This document shows positions 46,391 through 55,282 of a DNA stretch of 64,000 nt, piece after piece; position 1 is the first letter of the stretch, and every line of letters begins with the position of its first letter. Both the position numbers and the translations under genes were made by a program. A model generated the notes under the pieces. It saw only the letters and a list, made by a program, of their open reading frames with translations, was not told the DNA's origin and ran no database searches. Source of the stretch: Zhihengliuella flava (GTDB taxonomy: Bacteria; Actinomycetota; Actinomycetes; Actinomycetales; Micrococcaceae); assembly GCF_015751895.1 (NCBI RefSeq), contig NZ_JADOTZ010000001.1, positions 1 to 64,000 of the forward strand. The letters are read 5' to 3'.

Positions 46391-47686
46391 ATGGCACGAA
46401 TGGGCGAGAGTTCTGAACTGCTGAAGTGTAACTTCTGCGGTAAGAGCCAAAAGCAGGTCCGCAAGCTCATTGCTGGACCTGGCGTCTACATTTGCACCGA
46501 GTGCATTGAGCTCTGCAACGAAATCATCGAGGAAGAGCTGGTGGAGGTCGATGATTCGGCTGATTTCGAGCTCCCGCGTCCGCGCGAGATTTTCGAGCAC
46601 CTCAACGAATACGTGATCGGTCAGGAAGCAGCGAAGCGTTCGCTGTCCGTGGCCGTCTACAACCATTACAAGCGGATCCGCGACGGCGGGAAGCCGCGTT
46701 CGTCCACGACCCTCAATGAGGTGGGTCACGATCTCGACGACGTCGAGGTGTCCAAATCCAACATCATGCTTGTGGGCCCTACCGGATGTGGCAAGACGTA
46801 CTTGGCCCAGACGCTTGCACGCCGGCTCAACGTCCCCTTCGCGGTGGCTGATGCCACGAGCCTGACTGAAGCTGGATACGTGGGCGAGGACGTGGAAAAC
46901 ATCCTCCTCAAGCTCATTCAGGCCGCTGACTACGATGTGAAGAAGGCCGAGCAGGGCATCATTTACATCGACGAGATCGACAAGATCTCCCGCAAGAGTG
47001 AGAACCCGTCCATCACTCGTGATGTCTCCGGTGAAGGCGTGCAGCAGGCCCTGCTGAAGATTCTCGAAGGCACCGTGGCGCAGGTTCCTCCTCAGGGCGG
47101 TCGCAAGCACCCCAACCAAGAATTCCTGCAGATCGACACCACAAATGTTCTCTTTATTGTGGCTGGCGCCTTCGCCGGGCTCGAGGAGATCATCGGGTCT
47201 CGCGCAGGCCGGAAGGGGATTGGGTTCGGTGCCCCGCTCACGGCGTTGCGCAGCGAGGAAGCCTCCTACGCCGACGTCCGCCCCGAAGACTTGCTCAAGT
47301 TTGGGCTCATCCCGGAGTTCATTGGCCGCCTGCCCGTCACGGCCACGGTTGAGGAGCTCGACCAGGAAGCCCTCGTGAGAATCTTGACCGAGCCAAAAAA
47401 CGCTCTGGTCAAGCAGTACCAGAAGATGTTCCACTTGGACGGCGTCGAATTGCGCTTCGAGCAGGATGCGCTGGAAGCGATCGCCGACTTGGCGATCGAA
47501 CGCGAGACGGGGGCACGTGGACTTCGCGCGATCCTCGAATCTGTGCTCGGCAACATCATGTTCGACTTGCCCGGCCGCGATGACATCGCCGAGTGCGTCA
47601 TCTCCGCCGACGTTGTCGCCGGGATCGGCGAGCCGACGCTCATTTCTCAGGACGTTGCGAGGAACCGTCGCAACAAGTCCGCTTAG
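46391..47686 (+). CDS. clpX: ATP-dependent Clp protease ATP-binding subunit ClpX
   Basis: A 431-residue AAA+ unfoldase starting [20 protein letters not shown]. The N-terminal zinc-binding domain has CNFC and CTEC. The AAA+ core has Walker A GPTGCGKT (about residue 125), the pore loop GYVGEDVEN, Walker [10 protein letters not shown], the IGF-loop region for ClpP docking (IGFGAPLTA) and the sensor-II part [13 protein letters not shown]. It recognises substrates, unfolds them and feeds ClpP1P2. The start has an AGGGAG ribosome site. It lies 158 bp after clpP2 behind a hairpin. Confidence 0.97.
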   Translation: MARMGESSELLKCNFCGKSQKQVRKLIAGPGVYICTECIELCNEIIEEELVEVDDSADFELPRPREIFEHLNEYVIGQEAAKRSLSVAVYNHYKRIRDGGKPRSSTTLNEVGHDLDDVEVSKSNIMLVGPTGCGKTYLAQTLARRLNVPFAVADATSLTEAGYVGEDVENILLKLIQAADYDVKKAEQGIIYIDEIDKISRKSENPSITRDVSGEGVQQALLKILEGTVAQVPPQGGRKHPNQEFLQIDTTNVLFIVAGAFAGLEEIIGSRAGRKGIGFGAPLTALRSEEASYADVRPEDLLKFGLIPEFIGRLPVTATVEELDQEALVRILTEPKNALVKQYQKMFHLDGVELRFEQDALEAIADLAIERETGARGLRAILESVLGNIMFDLPGRDDIAECVISADVVAGIGEPTLISQDVARNRRNKSA

Positions 47687-47747
47687 TTTCCACCACTCGT
47701 CTAACCTGCGGTGATTGTCCGCCGCTCATCACATCCTAGGAGGCGCA

Positions 47748-48359
47748 TTGAGCGAGAACACGACCGTCGATTTTTGGTTCGATCCGATTTGCCCGTTTGC
47801 GTGGGCTACCAGCCGGTGGATCCTCGAGGTGGAAAAGGTACGCAATATTCAGGTGTCGTGGCGCGTCATGAGCCTGTCCGTCCTCAACGAGGGCCGAGAC
47901 CTTCCCGAGGACTATCAGAAGTCCATGGACACCGGATGGGGTCCGGTACGCGTGATCATCGCTGCCGCGCAACAGCATGGTGACGCTGTGGTTCCTCAGC
48001 TCTACACGGCTATGGGCGAGCTGTTCCACTATGAGAAGGTCAAGGACCGTTCGGAGGTCATTGAACGGGCCCTGGCCAAGGTCGGCCTGCCGGCCGATCT
48101 CGCCGCCGCAGCCACCACCGACGCCTACGATGACGCCCTGCGGGCCAGCCACCGAGAGGGCATCGAGCAAGTCGGACAGGATGTGGGGACGCCGATCTTG
48201 GCCCTCAATGGGACGGCGTTCTTTGGCCCCGTCATCACGAGGGTCCCTGCCGGTGAACAAGCCGGGGAGCTCTTCGACGCCTCAGTGTCCCTCGCCAGCT
48301 ACCCGTACTTCTTCGAGATTAAACGGACACGGACGGAAAGCCCGACGTTCGACGTGTAA
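47748..48359 (+). CDS. DsbA-family (Rv2466c-like) thioredoxin-fold protein
   Basis: A 203-residue protein. The TTG at 47748 (LSENTTVDFWFDPICPFAWA) is the likely start because AGGAGG precedes it; the ATG further up lacks a site. The active-site segment reads DPICPFAWATSRW, so only the first cysteine of the usual CxxC is present (CPFA). The rest follows the DsbA/FrnE fold: helical insert with DRSEVIERALAKVGLPADLA, then GTPILALNGTAFFGPVITRVPAGE with the cis-Pro. Rv2466c-type proteins are mycothiol-dependent reductases; the loss of the second Cys would fit a monothiol mechanism. It follows clpX by 61 bp. Confidence 0.82.
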   Translation: MSENTTVDFWFDPICPFAWATSRWILEVEKVRNIQVSWRVMSLSVLNEGRDLPEDYQKSMDTGWGPVRVIIAAAQQHGDAVVPQLYTAMGELFHYEKVKDRSEVIERALAKVGLPADLAAAATTDAYDDALRASHREGIEQVGQDVGTPILALNGTAFFGPVITRVPAGEQAGELFDASVSLASYPYFFEIKRTRTESPTFDV

Positions 48360-48400
48360 TGCTGTTGGAGTAGCCCGCCACCGCTCGTGCACTGCGAGCA

Positions 48401-48441
48401 CAGCGCGAGGGCCGCACCCGGTGGGTGCGGCCCTCGCGCTG
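48401..48441. terminator. Perfect 19-bp bidirectional terminator
   Basis: CAGCGCGAGGGCCGCACCC pairs perfectly with GGGTGCGGCCCTCGCGCTG around a 3-nt loop. It lies between the converging DsbA-like gene and valS, 41 and 12 bp from their stops. Confidence 0.88.
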
Positions 48442-48453
48442 TATCAACAGTGA

Positions 48454-51081
48454 TTAGGATTCGGCCGAGACCTCGGGATCTGCCAGTTTCACAGCGGACA
48501 CTGTCAGGTCACCGTCAACGGTGGCGAGTGTCAGTTCACGGGCATTCGCCGCGGACTTGAGGTCCTCGAGACCCTGGCGCAAACGTTCGCGCTGAACCTC
48601 GGAGGCGCTGATCGTGGCGGCGAGCACCTCGGTCCGTTGCTTGACCTTGGCCTCGGACTTTGCCTTGCGGATGCCTCCCAGCGCCAACCCGACGGTGGGC
48701 AGCACCTCAGCGTCCGCGTCGGCCGTCACTTCAGCCAAGTGCGCCGCCGTCGGCCACGGCGCGCGGTGGACCGAGCCTTGACGCCACCAGCCCCAGACCT
48801 CCTCGGTGGCAAAGGGCAGGAACGGTGCGAACAAGCGCAGGGCCGCGTCCAAGGTGGTGGCCAGCGCGGCGAGGACGGAGTCCTGCTCAGCCTGCCCCCG
48901 TCCGCCATAGGCGCGATCCTTGACGAGCTCGACGAAGTCGTCGGTGAAGGACCAGAAGAAGGACTCCGTGATGTCGAGCGCGCGCGCGTAGTCGTACGCC
49001 TCGAACGCGCGGGTCGCGTCCTCGATGACCTTCTTCAGGCGAGCCAGCAGCGACCTGTCCAGACCGTTGGTAATCACGGACGCGTCACGCACGATCACGT
49101 TGTCTTCGGTGGCGCCGAGGTTCAGGACGAACTTCGACGCGTTGAGGATCTTGATCGCCAGGCGGCGGCCGATTTTCATCTGCGCTACCTCGTAGGCGGT
49201 GTCGGCGCCGAGCTTGGCCGAGGCGGCCCAGTAACGCACGGCATCGGCACCAAACTGATCCAAGACCTCGGTTGGAACGACGACGTTGCCCTTGGACTTG
49301 GACATCTTCTTGCGGTCCGGATCGAGAATCCAGCCGGAGATCGCCGCGTTCTTCCACGGGGCGCTTTCATGGAGTGCATCACCGCGCACGGCTGTCGAGA
49401 ACAGCCACGTTCGGATGATGTCGTGCCCCTGTGGGCGCAGGTCGAACGGGTAGACCTTGGAGAAGAAGTCGTCGTCGCGGCTCCACCGACCAATGATTTG
49501 CGGGGTCAGCGAGCTCGTGGCCCACGTGTCAAGTACGTCAGCGTCTCCGGTGAAGCCCCCGGCCTGATCGCGCTGGGACTCGTCAAAGCCTGGCGGGGTC
49601 TCGGCCGCCGGATCGACGGGTAGCGCGTCGTCGCTCGGCACGATGGGGTTCTCGTAGTCCGGCTCACCGGACTCATCGAGGCGGTACCAAATAGGGATCG
49701 GCACGCCGAAGAACCGCTGACGGGAGACCAACCAGTCGCCGTTAAGCCCGGAGATCCAGTTCTCGTAGCGCGAGCGCATGAAGTCGGGATGGAAATTGAT
49801 CTCTCGCCCGCGGGAGATCAGCCGCTCGCGGCGATCTTCATCGCGGCCACCATTGCGGATGTACCACTGCCGGGACGAGACGATCTCGAGCGGCTTGTCG
49901 CCCTTCTCGTAAAAATTCACGGGGTGCTGAATTTTCTTCGGCTCTCCGTCGATCAGATCCGCCTCGCTCAGCATCTTGACGATGGTTTCCTTGGTGGAAA
50001 ACACCGTCTTACCAGCGAGCTCGGCGTACGCCTGCCGGCCATCCGCCGTCGTGATCCACTCGGGAGTCTCGGCCAGAACACGGCCGTCGCGGCCGATGAC
50101 GGTGCGCGTGGGCAGCTGCAGCTCGCGCCACCAGGCGACATCGGTGAGATCGCCGAAGGTGCAAACCATGGCAATGCCGGCGCCCTTGTCCGGCTTAGCC
50201 AGCTCGTGTGCCTTCACCTCAACCTCGACACCAAAGAGCGGCGAGGTAACCGTCTGGCCGAAGAGCGGCTGATAACGCTCGTCATCCGGGTGGGCCACAA
50301 GCGCGGCGCAGGCTGGCAGCAATTCGGGACGGGTGGTCTCGATATAGATCTTGGTGCCGTCGGCGGCAAAGAACGGGATGCGGTAGTAGGCTCCCGGCAT
50401 TTCCCGGTCCTCGAGCTCGGCCTGGGCGACGGCCGTGCGGAACGTCACGTCCCACAGCGTCGGGGCTTCCGCCAGGTAGGCGTCACCGGCGGACAGGTTG
50501 TGCAGAAAGGCCCGCTGCGAAACGGCACGAGAGACGTCGTCGATGGTGCGGTACGTCAGGTTCCAATCGACGGACAGGCCGAGCGTCGTGAAGAGGTGCT
50601 CGAAGACCTTCTCATCCTCAACCGCCAGCTCCTCGCACAGCTCAATGAAGTTCCGGCGGGAGACGACATCCCAATCGCGCTGGTTTTTGGCCGGCTTCTC
50701 GGGGGGCTGGTAGTTCGGATCGTAGGCGATCTTCGGGTCGCACCGGACACCGTAGTAGTTCTGTACACGGCGCTCAGTCGGCAAACCGTTGTCGTCCCAC
50801 CCCATCGGGTAGAAGACGTTCTTGCCGTTCATGCGCTGGTAGCGTGCCAGCACATCGGTCTGTGTGTAGGAAAACATGTGGCCGACGTGGAGGGAGCCAG
50901 ACGCCGTCGGCGGGGGAGTGTCGATCGAGTAGACGGAGGCACGCGTGGTGTCCGGGTCGAAGGTGAAGGTGCCCTGTTCACGCCAACGCTCGCTGAGCTT
51001 GGCTTCAAGCCCTTCGAGTGCGGGCTTGTCGGGGACGGAAACGGTTGAGGGCGTGTCTGTGCCCAAGTTCTCATCAGCCAT
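48454..51081 (-). CDS. valS: Valyl-tRNA synthetase
   Basis: An 875-residue class I synthetase starting MADENLGTDTPSTVSVPDKP. The HIGH signature is HVGHM in PPTASGSLHVGHMFSYTQTD, the KMSKS motif is KMSKSKGN at about residue 600. The post-HIGH block reads YPMGWDDNGLPTERRVQNYY, the archaeal-like form, not the GTDHAGIATQ form of E. coli ValS. The editing domain (TRPELLPACAALVAHP) is present. It charges tRNA-Val. The length fits the archaeal-like type found in Micrococcales. It is convergent with the DsbA-like gene. Confidence 0.95.
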   Translation of the reverse strand: MADENLGTDTPSTVSVPDKPALEGLEAKLSERWREQGTFTFDPDTTRASVYSIDTPPPTASGSLHVGHMFSYTQTDVLARYQRMNGKNVFYPMGWDDNGLPTERRVQNYYGVRCDPKIAYDPNYQPPEKPAKNQRDWDVVSRRNFIELCEELAVEDEKVFEHLFTTLGLSVDWNLTYRTIDDVSRAVSQRAFLHNLSAGDAYLAEAPTLWDVTFRTAVAQAELEDREMPGAYYRIPFFAADGTKIYIETTRPELLPACAALVAHPDDERYQPLFGQTVTSPLFGVEVEVKAHELAKPDKGAGIAMVCTFGDLTDVAWWRELQLPTRTVIGRDGRVLAETPEWITTADGRQAYAELAGKTVFSTKETIVKMLSEADLIDGEPKKIQHPVNFYEKGDKPLEIVSSRQWYIRNGGRDEDRRERLISRGREINFHPDFMRSRYENWISGLNGDWLVSRQRFFGVPIPIWYRLDESGEPDYENPIVPSDDALPVDPAAETPPGFDESQRDQAGGFTGDADVLDTWATSSLTPQIIGRWSRDDDFFSKVYPFDLRPQGHDIIRTWLFSTAVRGDALHESAPWKNAAISGWILDPDRKKMSKSKGNVVVPTEVLDQFGADAVRYWAASAKLGADTAYEVAQMKIGRRLAIKILNASKFVLNLGATEDNVIVRDASVITNGLDRSLLARLKKVIEDATRAFEAYDYARALDITESFFWSFTDDFVELVKDRAYGGRGQAEQDSVLAALATTLDAALRLFAPFLPFATEEVWGWWRQGSVHRAPWPTAAHLAEVTADADAEVLPTVGLALGGIRKAKSEAKVKQRTEVLAATISASEVQRERLRQGLEDLKSAANARELTLATVDGDLTVSAVKLADPEVSAES

Positions 51082-51330
51082 GGACCCATTCTTTCACGAC
51101 CGGCGGAGGCCGCAGTGCTCCACGGACGGCAGGCGCCGCCTAGCCTCGTGACCGGCAACACGGCCGATGTAGATCCGGCCGGTGCAGGCTGTCACGATGA
51201 CGTCACAGAGGGGCGAGAATACGACCTCCCGTGACGCGCGATGACGCGGCTCGAGCGCTGGAGTTAACGCGGCTACATGCGCCGCAGTCTTCTTTCGGTC
51301 AGGCCCGTGACGGGTCTTAGCGTCGAGGTC
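51082..51330. other. Divergent promoter region between valS and sir
   Basis: About 250 bp without a gene. It must hold promoters for valS and the sulfur operon. TGACGTCA (51198-51205) is a perfect 8-bp palindrome and several CGTGACG/GATGACG near-copies follow (51240s); this could be a regulator site. No SAM riboswitch core or T-box core was recognised. Confidence 0.4.
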
Positions 51331-53040
51331 ATGACGCAGCTGACCGAACGCACCGCACCCCGTGGACCGAAGAGAAGCGCTCGCCCGAATGGCCAGTGGA
51401 AGATCGACGGAACCGAACCGCTCAACGGCAACGAGCAGATGAAGGCCGACGACAACGGCCTCAACGTTCGTGAGCGGATCGAGCAGGTCTATTCTCGGGA
51501 CGGCTTCGCCTCGATCGACCCTGAGGACCTGCACGGACGCTTCCGTTGGTGGGGCTTGTATACCCAGCGCCGGCCGGGGATCCCGGGTGGCAAAACTGCG
51601 ACTCTGGAGCCGCACGAGCTCGAGGACGAGTACTTCATGATGCGCGTGCGGATCGACGGCGGGGCCCTCAGCACGGAGCAACTACGAGTGATTGGCGAGC
51701 TGTCCCAAGAGTTCGCCCGGGACACCGCAGACGTGACGGACCGGCAGAACATTCAGTTGCATTGGATCGACGTCGTCGACGTGCCGACGATCTGGCGGCG
51801 GCTCGAGGCTGTCGGCCTCAGCACCACGGAGGCGTGTGGCGACGTCCCGCGCGTGATCCTCGGATCCCCCGTTGCGGGGATTTCCGCCGACGAACTGATC
51901 GACCCCACCCCGGTGATCGACGAGATCAAGCGCCGCTATGTCGGCAACCCCGAGTTCTCTAATCTGCCCCGCAAATACAAGTCCGCGGTGACAGGGCATC
52001 CCAGTCAGGATGTGGTCCACGAAATCAACGACTTTGCTCTTGTGGCCGTTGAGCACCCGGAACTGGGCATCGGGTACGACCTGTGGGTTGGGGGTGGACT
52101 TTCCACGGCGCCTCGGCTGGGAGAACGTTTGGGAGTCTTTGTCACGGAGGCCGAAGCCGCTGACGTCTGGGAGGGCGTCACCTCGATTTTCCGTGACTAC
52201 GGGTACCGGCGACTGCGCAACCGTGCCCGGCTGAAGTTCCTTCTCGCTGACTGGGGGGTGGAAAAGTTTCGGCAGGTTCTCCAGGACGAATATCTGGGAC
52301 GTGAGCTTCCGGACGGCCCGCCCGCGCCGGTGCCGAGCGAGCCGGGTGACCACTCAGGAGTCCACCGACAGAAGGATGGCCGGTTCTACGTCGGCCTGAC
52401 GCCCTTGGTCGGTCGTGTCAGTGGCACCGTTCTGGTTCGCCTTGCCGATCTACTGGAGCGGCATGGATCCCAGCGGTTGCGGACGACACCGCACCAAAAG
52501 CTGGTGGCGCTGGACCTGCCAGAGCCCGAGGTGGAGGCGTTCGTATCGGCCGCGGAGGAGCTCGGGTTGCAAGCCCGCCCCTCGTTGCTGGCGCGTTCGG
52601 CGATTGCCTGCACAGGGATTGAATTTTGCAAGCTCGCGATCGTCGAAACCAAGGAGGCCGCGGCCCAAGCGGTGCGGGCCGTCGAGGAGCGCCTCGACGC
52701 GGAGGCCCATCGCTTGCCTCGACGCTTGAGCCTGCATGTCAATGGCTGCCCCAACTCGTGCGCGCGCATCCAGACCGCGGACATCGGCCTCAAGGGCCAG
52801 CTGCTGCCCGGTACGGACGGGGAGAAGGTCCCTGGATTCCAGGTGCACTTGGGCGGCACCTTGGCGACGGACGTCGACGGCGAGGCCGGGCTCGGCCGCA
52901 CCGTCCGCGGATTGAAGGTCACGGCCGAGGATCTTCCCGACTACATCACCACCCTGCTGGACCGCTACGCGGACACAGCACACGACGGCGAATCGTTTGC
53001 CGCCTGGAGCCACCGAGTCGAAGAGGAGCAGCTGCAATGA
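51331..53040 (+). CDS. sir: Ferredoxin-dependent sulfite/nitrite reductase
   Basis: A 569-residue sirohaem/[4Fe-4S] reductase from MTQLTERTAPRGPKRSARPN; GAGG precedes this ATG. Motifs: FMMRVRIDGGALSTEQLRVI, TDRQNIQLHWI, the repeats typical of the NiR_SiR fold, and the cluster/sirohaem ligands CTGIEFC and CPNSC near residues 430-475. It reduces sulfite to sulfide using ferredoxin. The PAPS/APS reductase gene (4-nt overlap) and a ferredoxin-NADP reductase gene follow, so sulfite is the likely substrate, as with M. tuberculosis SirA. Confidence 0.93.
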   Translation: MTQLTERTAPRGPKRSARPNGQWKIDGTEPLNGNEQMKADDNGLNVRERIEQVYSRDGFASIDPEDLHGRFRWWGLYTQRRPGIPGGKTATLEPHELEDEYFMMRVRIDGGALSTEQLRVIGELSQEFARDTADVTDRQNIQLHWIDVVDVPTIWRRLEAVGLSTTEACGDVPRVILGSPVAGISADELIDPTPVIDEIKRRYVGNPEFSNLPRKYKSAVTGHPSQDVVHEINDFALVAVEHPELGIGYDLWVGGGLSTAPRLGERLGVFVTEAEAADVWEGVTSIFRDYGYRRLRNRARLKFLLADWGVEKFRQVLQDEYLGRELPDGPPAPVPSEPGDHSGVHRQKDGRFYVGLTPLVGRVSGTVLVRLADLLERHGSQRLRTTPHQKLVALDLPEPEVEAFVSAAEELGLQARPSLLARSAIACTGIEFCKLAIVETKEAAAQAVRAVEERLDAEAHRLPRRLSLHVNGCPNSCARIQTADIGLKGQLLPGTDGEKVPGFQVHLGGTLATDVDGEAGLGRTVRGLKVTAEDLPDYITTLLDRYADTAHDGESFAAWSHRVEEEQLQ

Positions 53041-53762
53041 GCGCTACCAACGTAGCCGCGGGGCGACGCACCAGCGACGAGTTGCGGGCCATCGCCCGGG
53101 CCGGTCAAGAGGAACTGGGCTTCCACGCTGCGGCGGACGAGGTGCTCGCGTTCGCGGCGCGGCACTTCGGCGTGCGTGATGTCGCGGTCGCCGGTTCCAT
53201 GTCGGATGGGGTGCTGTCCCACTTCGTGTCCCAGACCTTTCCGGGGATCGACGTCCTGTTCATCGACACGGGATACCACTTCGAGGAGACCCTGCGCACT
53301 CGGGACCGGGTGGCCGCGGAACTGGACGTCCGAGTGATCGACGTCCGGCCCGAGCTCACCGTCGCCGAACAAGACGACCGCTTCGGCCGCGATCTCTTCG
53401 CCCGCGACCCGGCCGAATGCTGCCGCATGCGCAAGGTCGAGCCCCTGAAGAAGGCCCTCGTCGGGTACGGTGCCTGGTTCTCCGGGGTGCGTCGCGACGA
53501 GTCGCCAACGCGCGCCAATGCCCCGCTCGTGGCGTTTGACGAGGCCCGAGGGCTCGTGAAGTTCAACCCGATCGCCGGCTGGAGCAGCGAAGAAGCGGCC
53601 GGCTACTCGGCGCGGCACGGCGTGCCGATCAACCTGTTGCTCACGCAGGGGTACCCCTCGATCGGCTGCGCCCCGTGCACTAGCCCCGTAGCGGAAGGCG
53701 AAGACCCGCGCGCCGGTCGGTGGGCCGGTCTCCTAAAGACCGAATGCGGCATCCACCTCTGA
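53037..53762 (+). CDS. cysH: Phosphoadenylyl/adenylyl-sulfate reductase
   Basis: A 241-residue protein with an ATGA start overlap with sir (MSATNVAAGRRTSDELRAIA). The PP-loop-like region VAVAGSMSDGVLSHFVSQTF and FIDTGYHFEETLRTRDRVAA bind the nucleotide. Two cysteine pairs, AECCRMRK and IGCAPCT, form the [4Fe-4S] site typical of APS reductases. The catalytic Cys is in the C-terminal ECGIHL. It makes sulfite from APS (or PAPS) with thioredoxin as donor. Translational coupling with sir ensures sulfite is consumed. Confidence 0.95.
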   Translation: MSATNVAAGRRTSDELRAIARAGQEELGFHAAADEVLAFAARHFGVRDVAVAGSMSDGVLSHFVSQTFPGIDVLFIDTGYHFEETLRTRDRVAAELDVRVIDVRPELTVAEQDDRFGRDLFARDPAECCRMRKVEPLKKALVGYGAWFSGVRRDESPTRANAPLVAFDEARGLVKFNPIAGWSSEEAAGYSARHGVPINLLLTQGYPSIGCAPCTSPVAEGEDPRAGRWAGLLKTECGIHL

Positions 53763-53827
53763 TCCTTCCCGGCCACTCTCCCCACAGCTCACTGCGGCCC
53801 CGCCGCCCAACCTTGATAAGGCACACC

Positions 53828-55282
53828 ATGACTGACCAAAACACTGACAGCCCGGCCCGACGACTGCGCGTGGCCATCGTTGGAGCCGGCCCGGCCGGCG
53901 TCTATGCGGCCGATCTCCTCGGCAAGTCCCCGCAGGTGAGCGGGGGCGAGGTCGGCCTTGCGGTGGACCTTTTCGATGAACTGCCCACCCCGTTCGGCCT
54001 CATCCGGTACGGCGTCTCGCCGGACCACCCTCGGATCAAGGGGATCATCACCGCGCTGCACAAGGTGATGGAAAAGGACTGGATCCGTTTCTTCGGGAAC
54101 GTGGGCCTCGGCCGGGACGTGAGCCTCGCTGAGCTGCGGGAACGGTACGACGCCGTCATCCTTGCCACGGGTGCCCAGAAGGACGCGGATCTCAATATCC
54201 CGGGCGTCGACCTGGCCGGCTCTCATGGTGCCGCCGACTTCGTTTCCTGGTACGACGCGCACCCGGACGTGCCGCGCGAGTGGGACCTCAGCGCCCGCGA
54301 AGTCGCGGTGATCGGCAACGGCAACGTGGCGCTCGACGTCGCGCGGATCCTGTCCAAGCATGCCGACCAGCTGCTCTCCACCGAAATCCCCGAGCACCTC
54401 TACGAGCAGCTGGGCGGTTCGGCGGTCACGGATGTGCACGTGTTCGGGCGCCGAGGCCCGGCTCAAGTGAAGTTCACCCCGCTGGAACTGCGCGAACTCT
54501 CCCATTCCAAGGATGTGGACCTCGTCCTCTACCCGGAGGATTTCGAGTTCGACGCCGCCTCCGACGAGGCGATCAAGACCAACAACCAGGTCAAGACGAT
54601 GGTCTCCACGCTGACCAATTGGCTCGTTGAACAGGAAGAGCGGGACGCAAACCCCGACCACCGGCCGTCCTCCCGGCGCCTGCACCTGCACTTCCTGCAC
54701 TCCCCGGTCGAAATCACGGGGGAGAACGGAGCCGTCACGGGCATGACGTTCGAGCGCCAAGAGCTCGACGGCACCGGCAATGTCCGTGGCACCGGCGAAA
54801 TCATCAACTACCCGCTGCAGGCGGTGTACCGGGCCGTGGGCTACTTCGGTTCCGCGGTGGACGGGGTGGACTACGACGGCGCCCGGGGCGTCATCCCCAA
54901 CGCTGAGGGGCGCGTCCTGGACGCCGAGGGCACTCCGGTGGCCGGCGTGTACGCCACGGGGTGGATCAAACGTGGCCCCGTCGGCCTCATCGGCCACACG
55001 AAGGGCGACGCGCAGGAGACCATCACCCATCTGCTCGAGGACCTGCCGCAGCTGGCCGAGCCCACCGCCTCCGAATCCGTGGAGACGCTCCTAACCGAAC
55101 GGGGTGTCGATTACACCGATTGGGCGGGTTGGCTGGAGCTCGACGCGTACGAGCGCGCCCTCGGCCGGCAGGAGGGCGAGATCGAGACCCGATTCGGCTC
55201 GATCACCCGCGAACGCGTCAAGGTGAGGGACCGTGATGAGCTCCTGCGCCACGCCGCGACGCGCGCTACGCTGGCACTGTGA
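53828..55282 (+). CDS. fprA: Ferredoxin/adrenodoxin-type NADP reductase (FprA-like)
   Basis: A 484-residue FAD enzyme from MTDQNTDSPARRLRVAIVGA; the ATG 36 codons upstream is rejected because it falls within cysH. It has the FAD Rossmann motif VGAGPAGVYAADLLG (GxGxxG), GVSPDHPRIKGI, the NADP motif VIGNGNVALDVARIL, and the C-terminal YATGWIKRGPVGLIGHTKGD of the adrenodoxin reductase family. It passes electrons from NADPH to ferredoxin, the donor for the sulfite reductase two genes upstream. It ends in a 4-nt overlap with the SDR gene. Confidence 0.93.
   Translation: MTDQNTDSPARRLRVAIVGAGPAGVYAADLLGKSPQVSGGEVGLAVDLFDELPTPFGLIRYGVSPDHPRIKGIITALHKVMEKDWIRFFGNVGLGRDVSLAELRERYDAVILATGAQKDADLNIPGVDLAGSHGAADFVSWYDAHPDVPREWDLSAREVAVIGNGNVALDVARILSKHADQLLSTEIPEHLYEQLGGSAVTDVHVFGRRGPAQVKFTPLELRELSHSKDVDLVLYPEDFEFDAASDEAIKTNNQVKTMVSTLTNWLVEQEERDANPDHRPSSRRLHLHFLHSPVEITGENGAVTGMTFERQELDGTGNVRGTGEIINYPLQAVYRAVGYFGSAVDGVDYDGARGVIPNAEGRVLDAEGTPVAGVYATGWIKRGPVGLIGHTKGDAQETITHLLEDLPQLAEPTASESVETLLTERGVDYTDWAGWLELDAYERALGRQEGEIETRFGSITRERVKVRDRDELLRHAATRATLAL

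Noticed and set aside
51082-51330. SAM riboswitch before the sulfur operon
   Set aside because: No SAM-I, SAM-II or SAM-IV core could be recognised by eye in the 250-bp gap.
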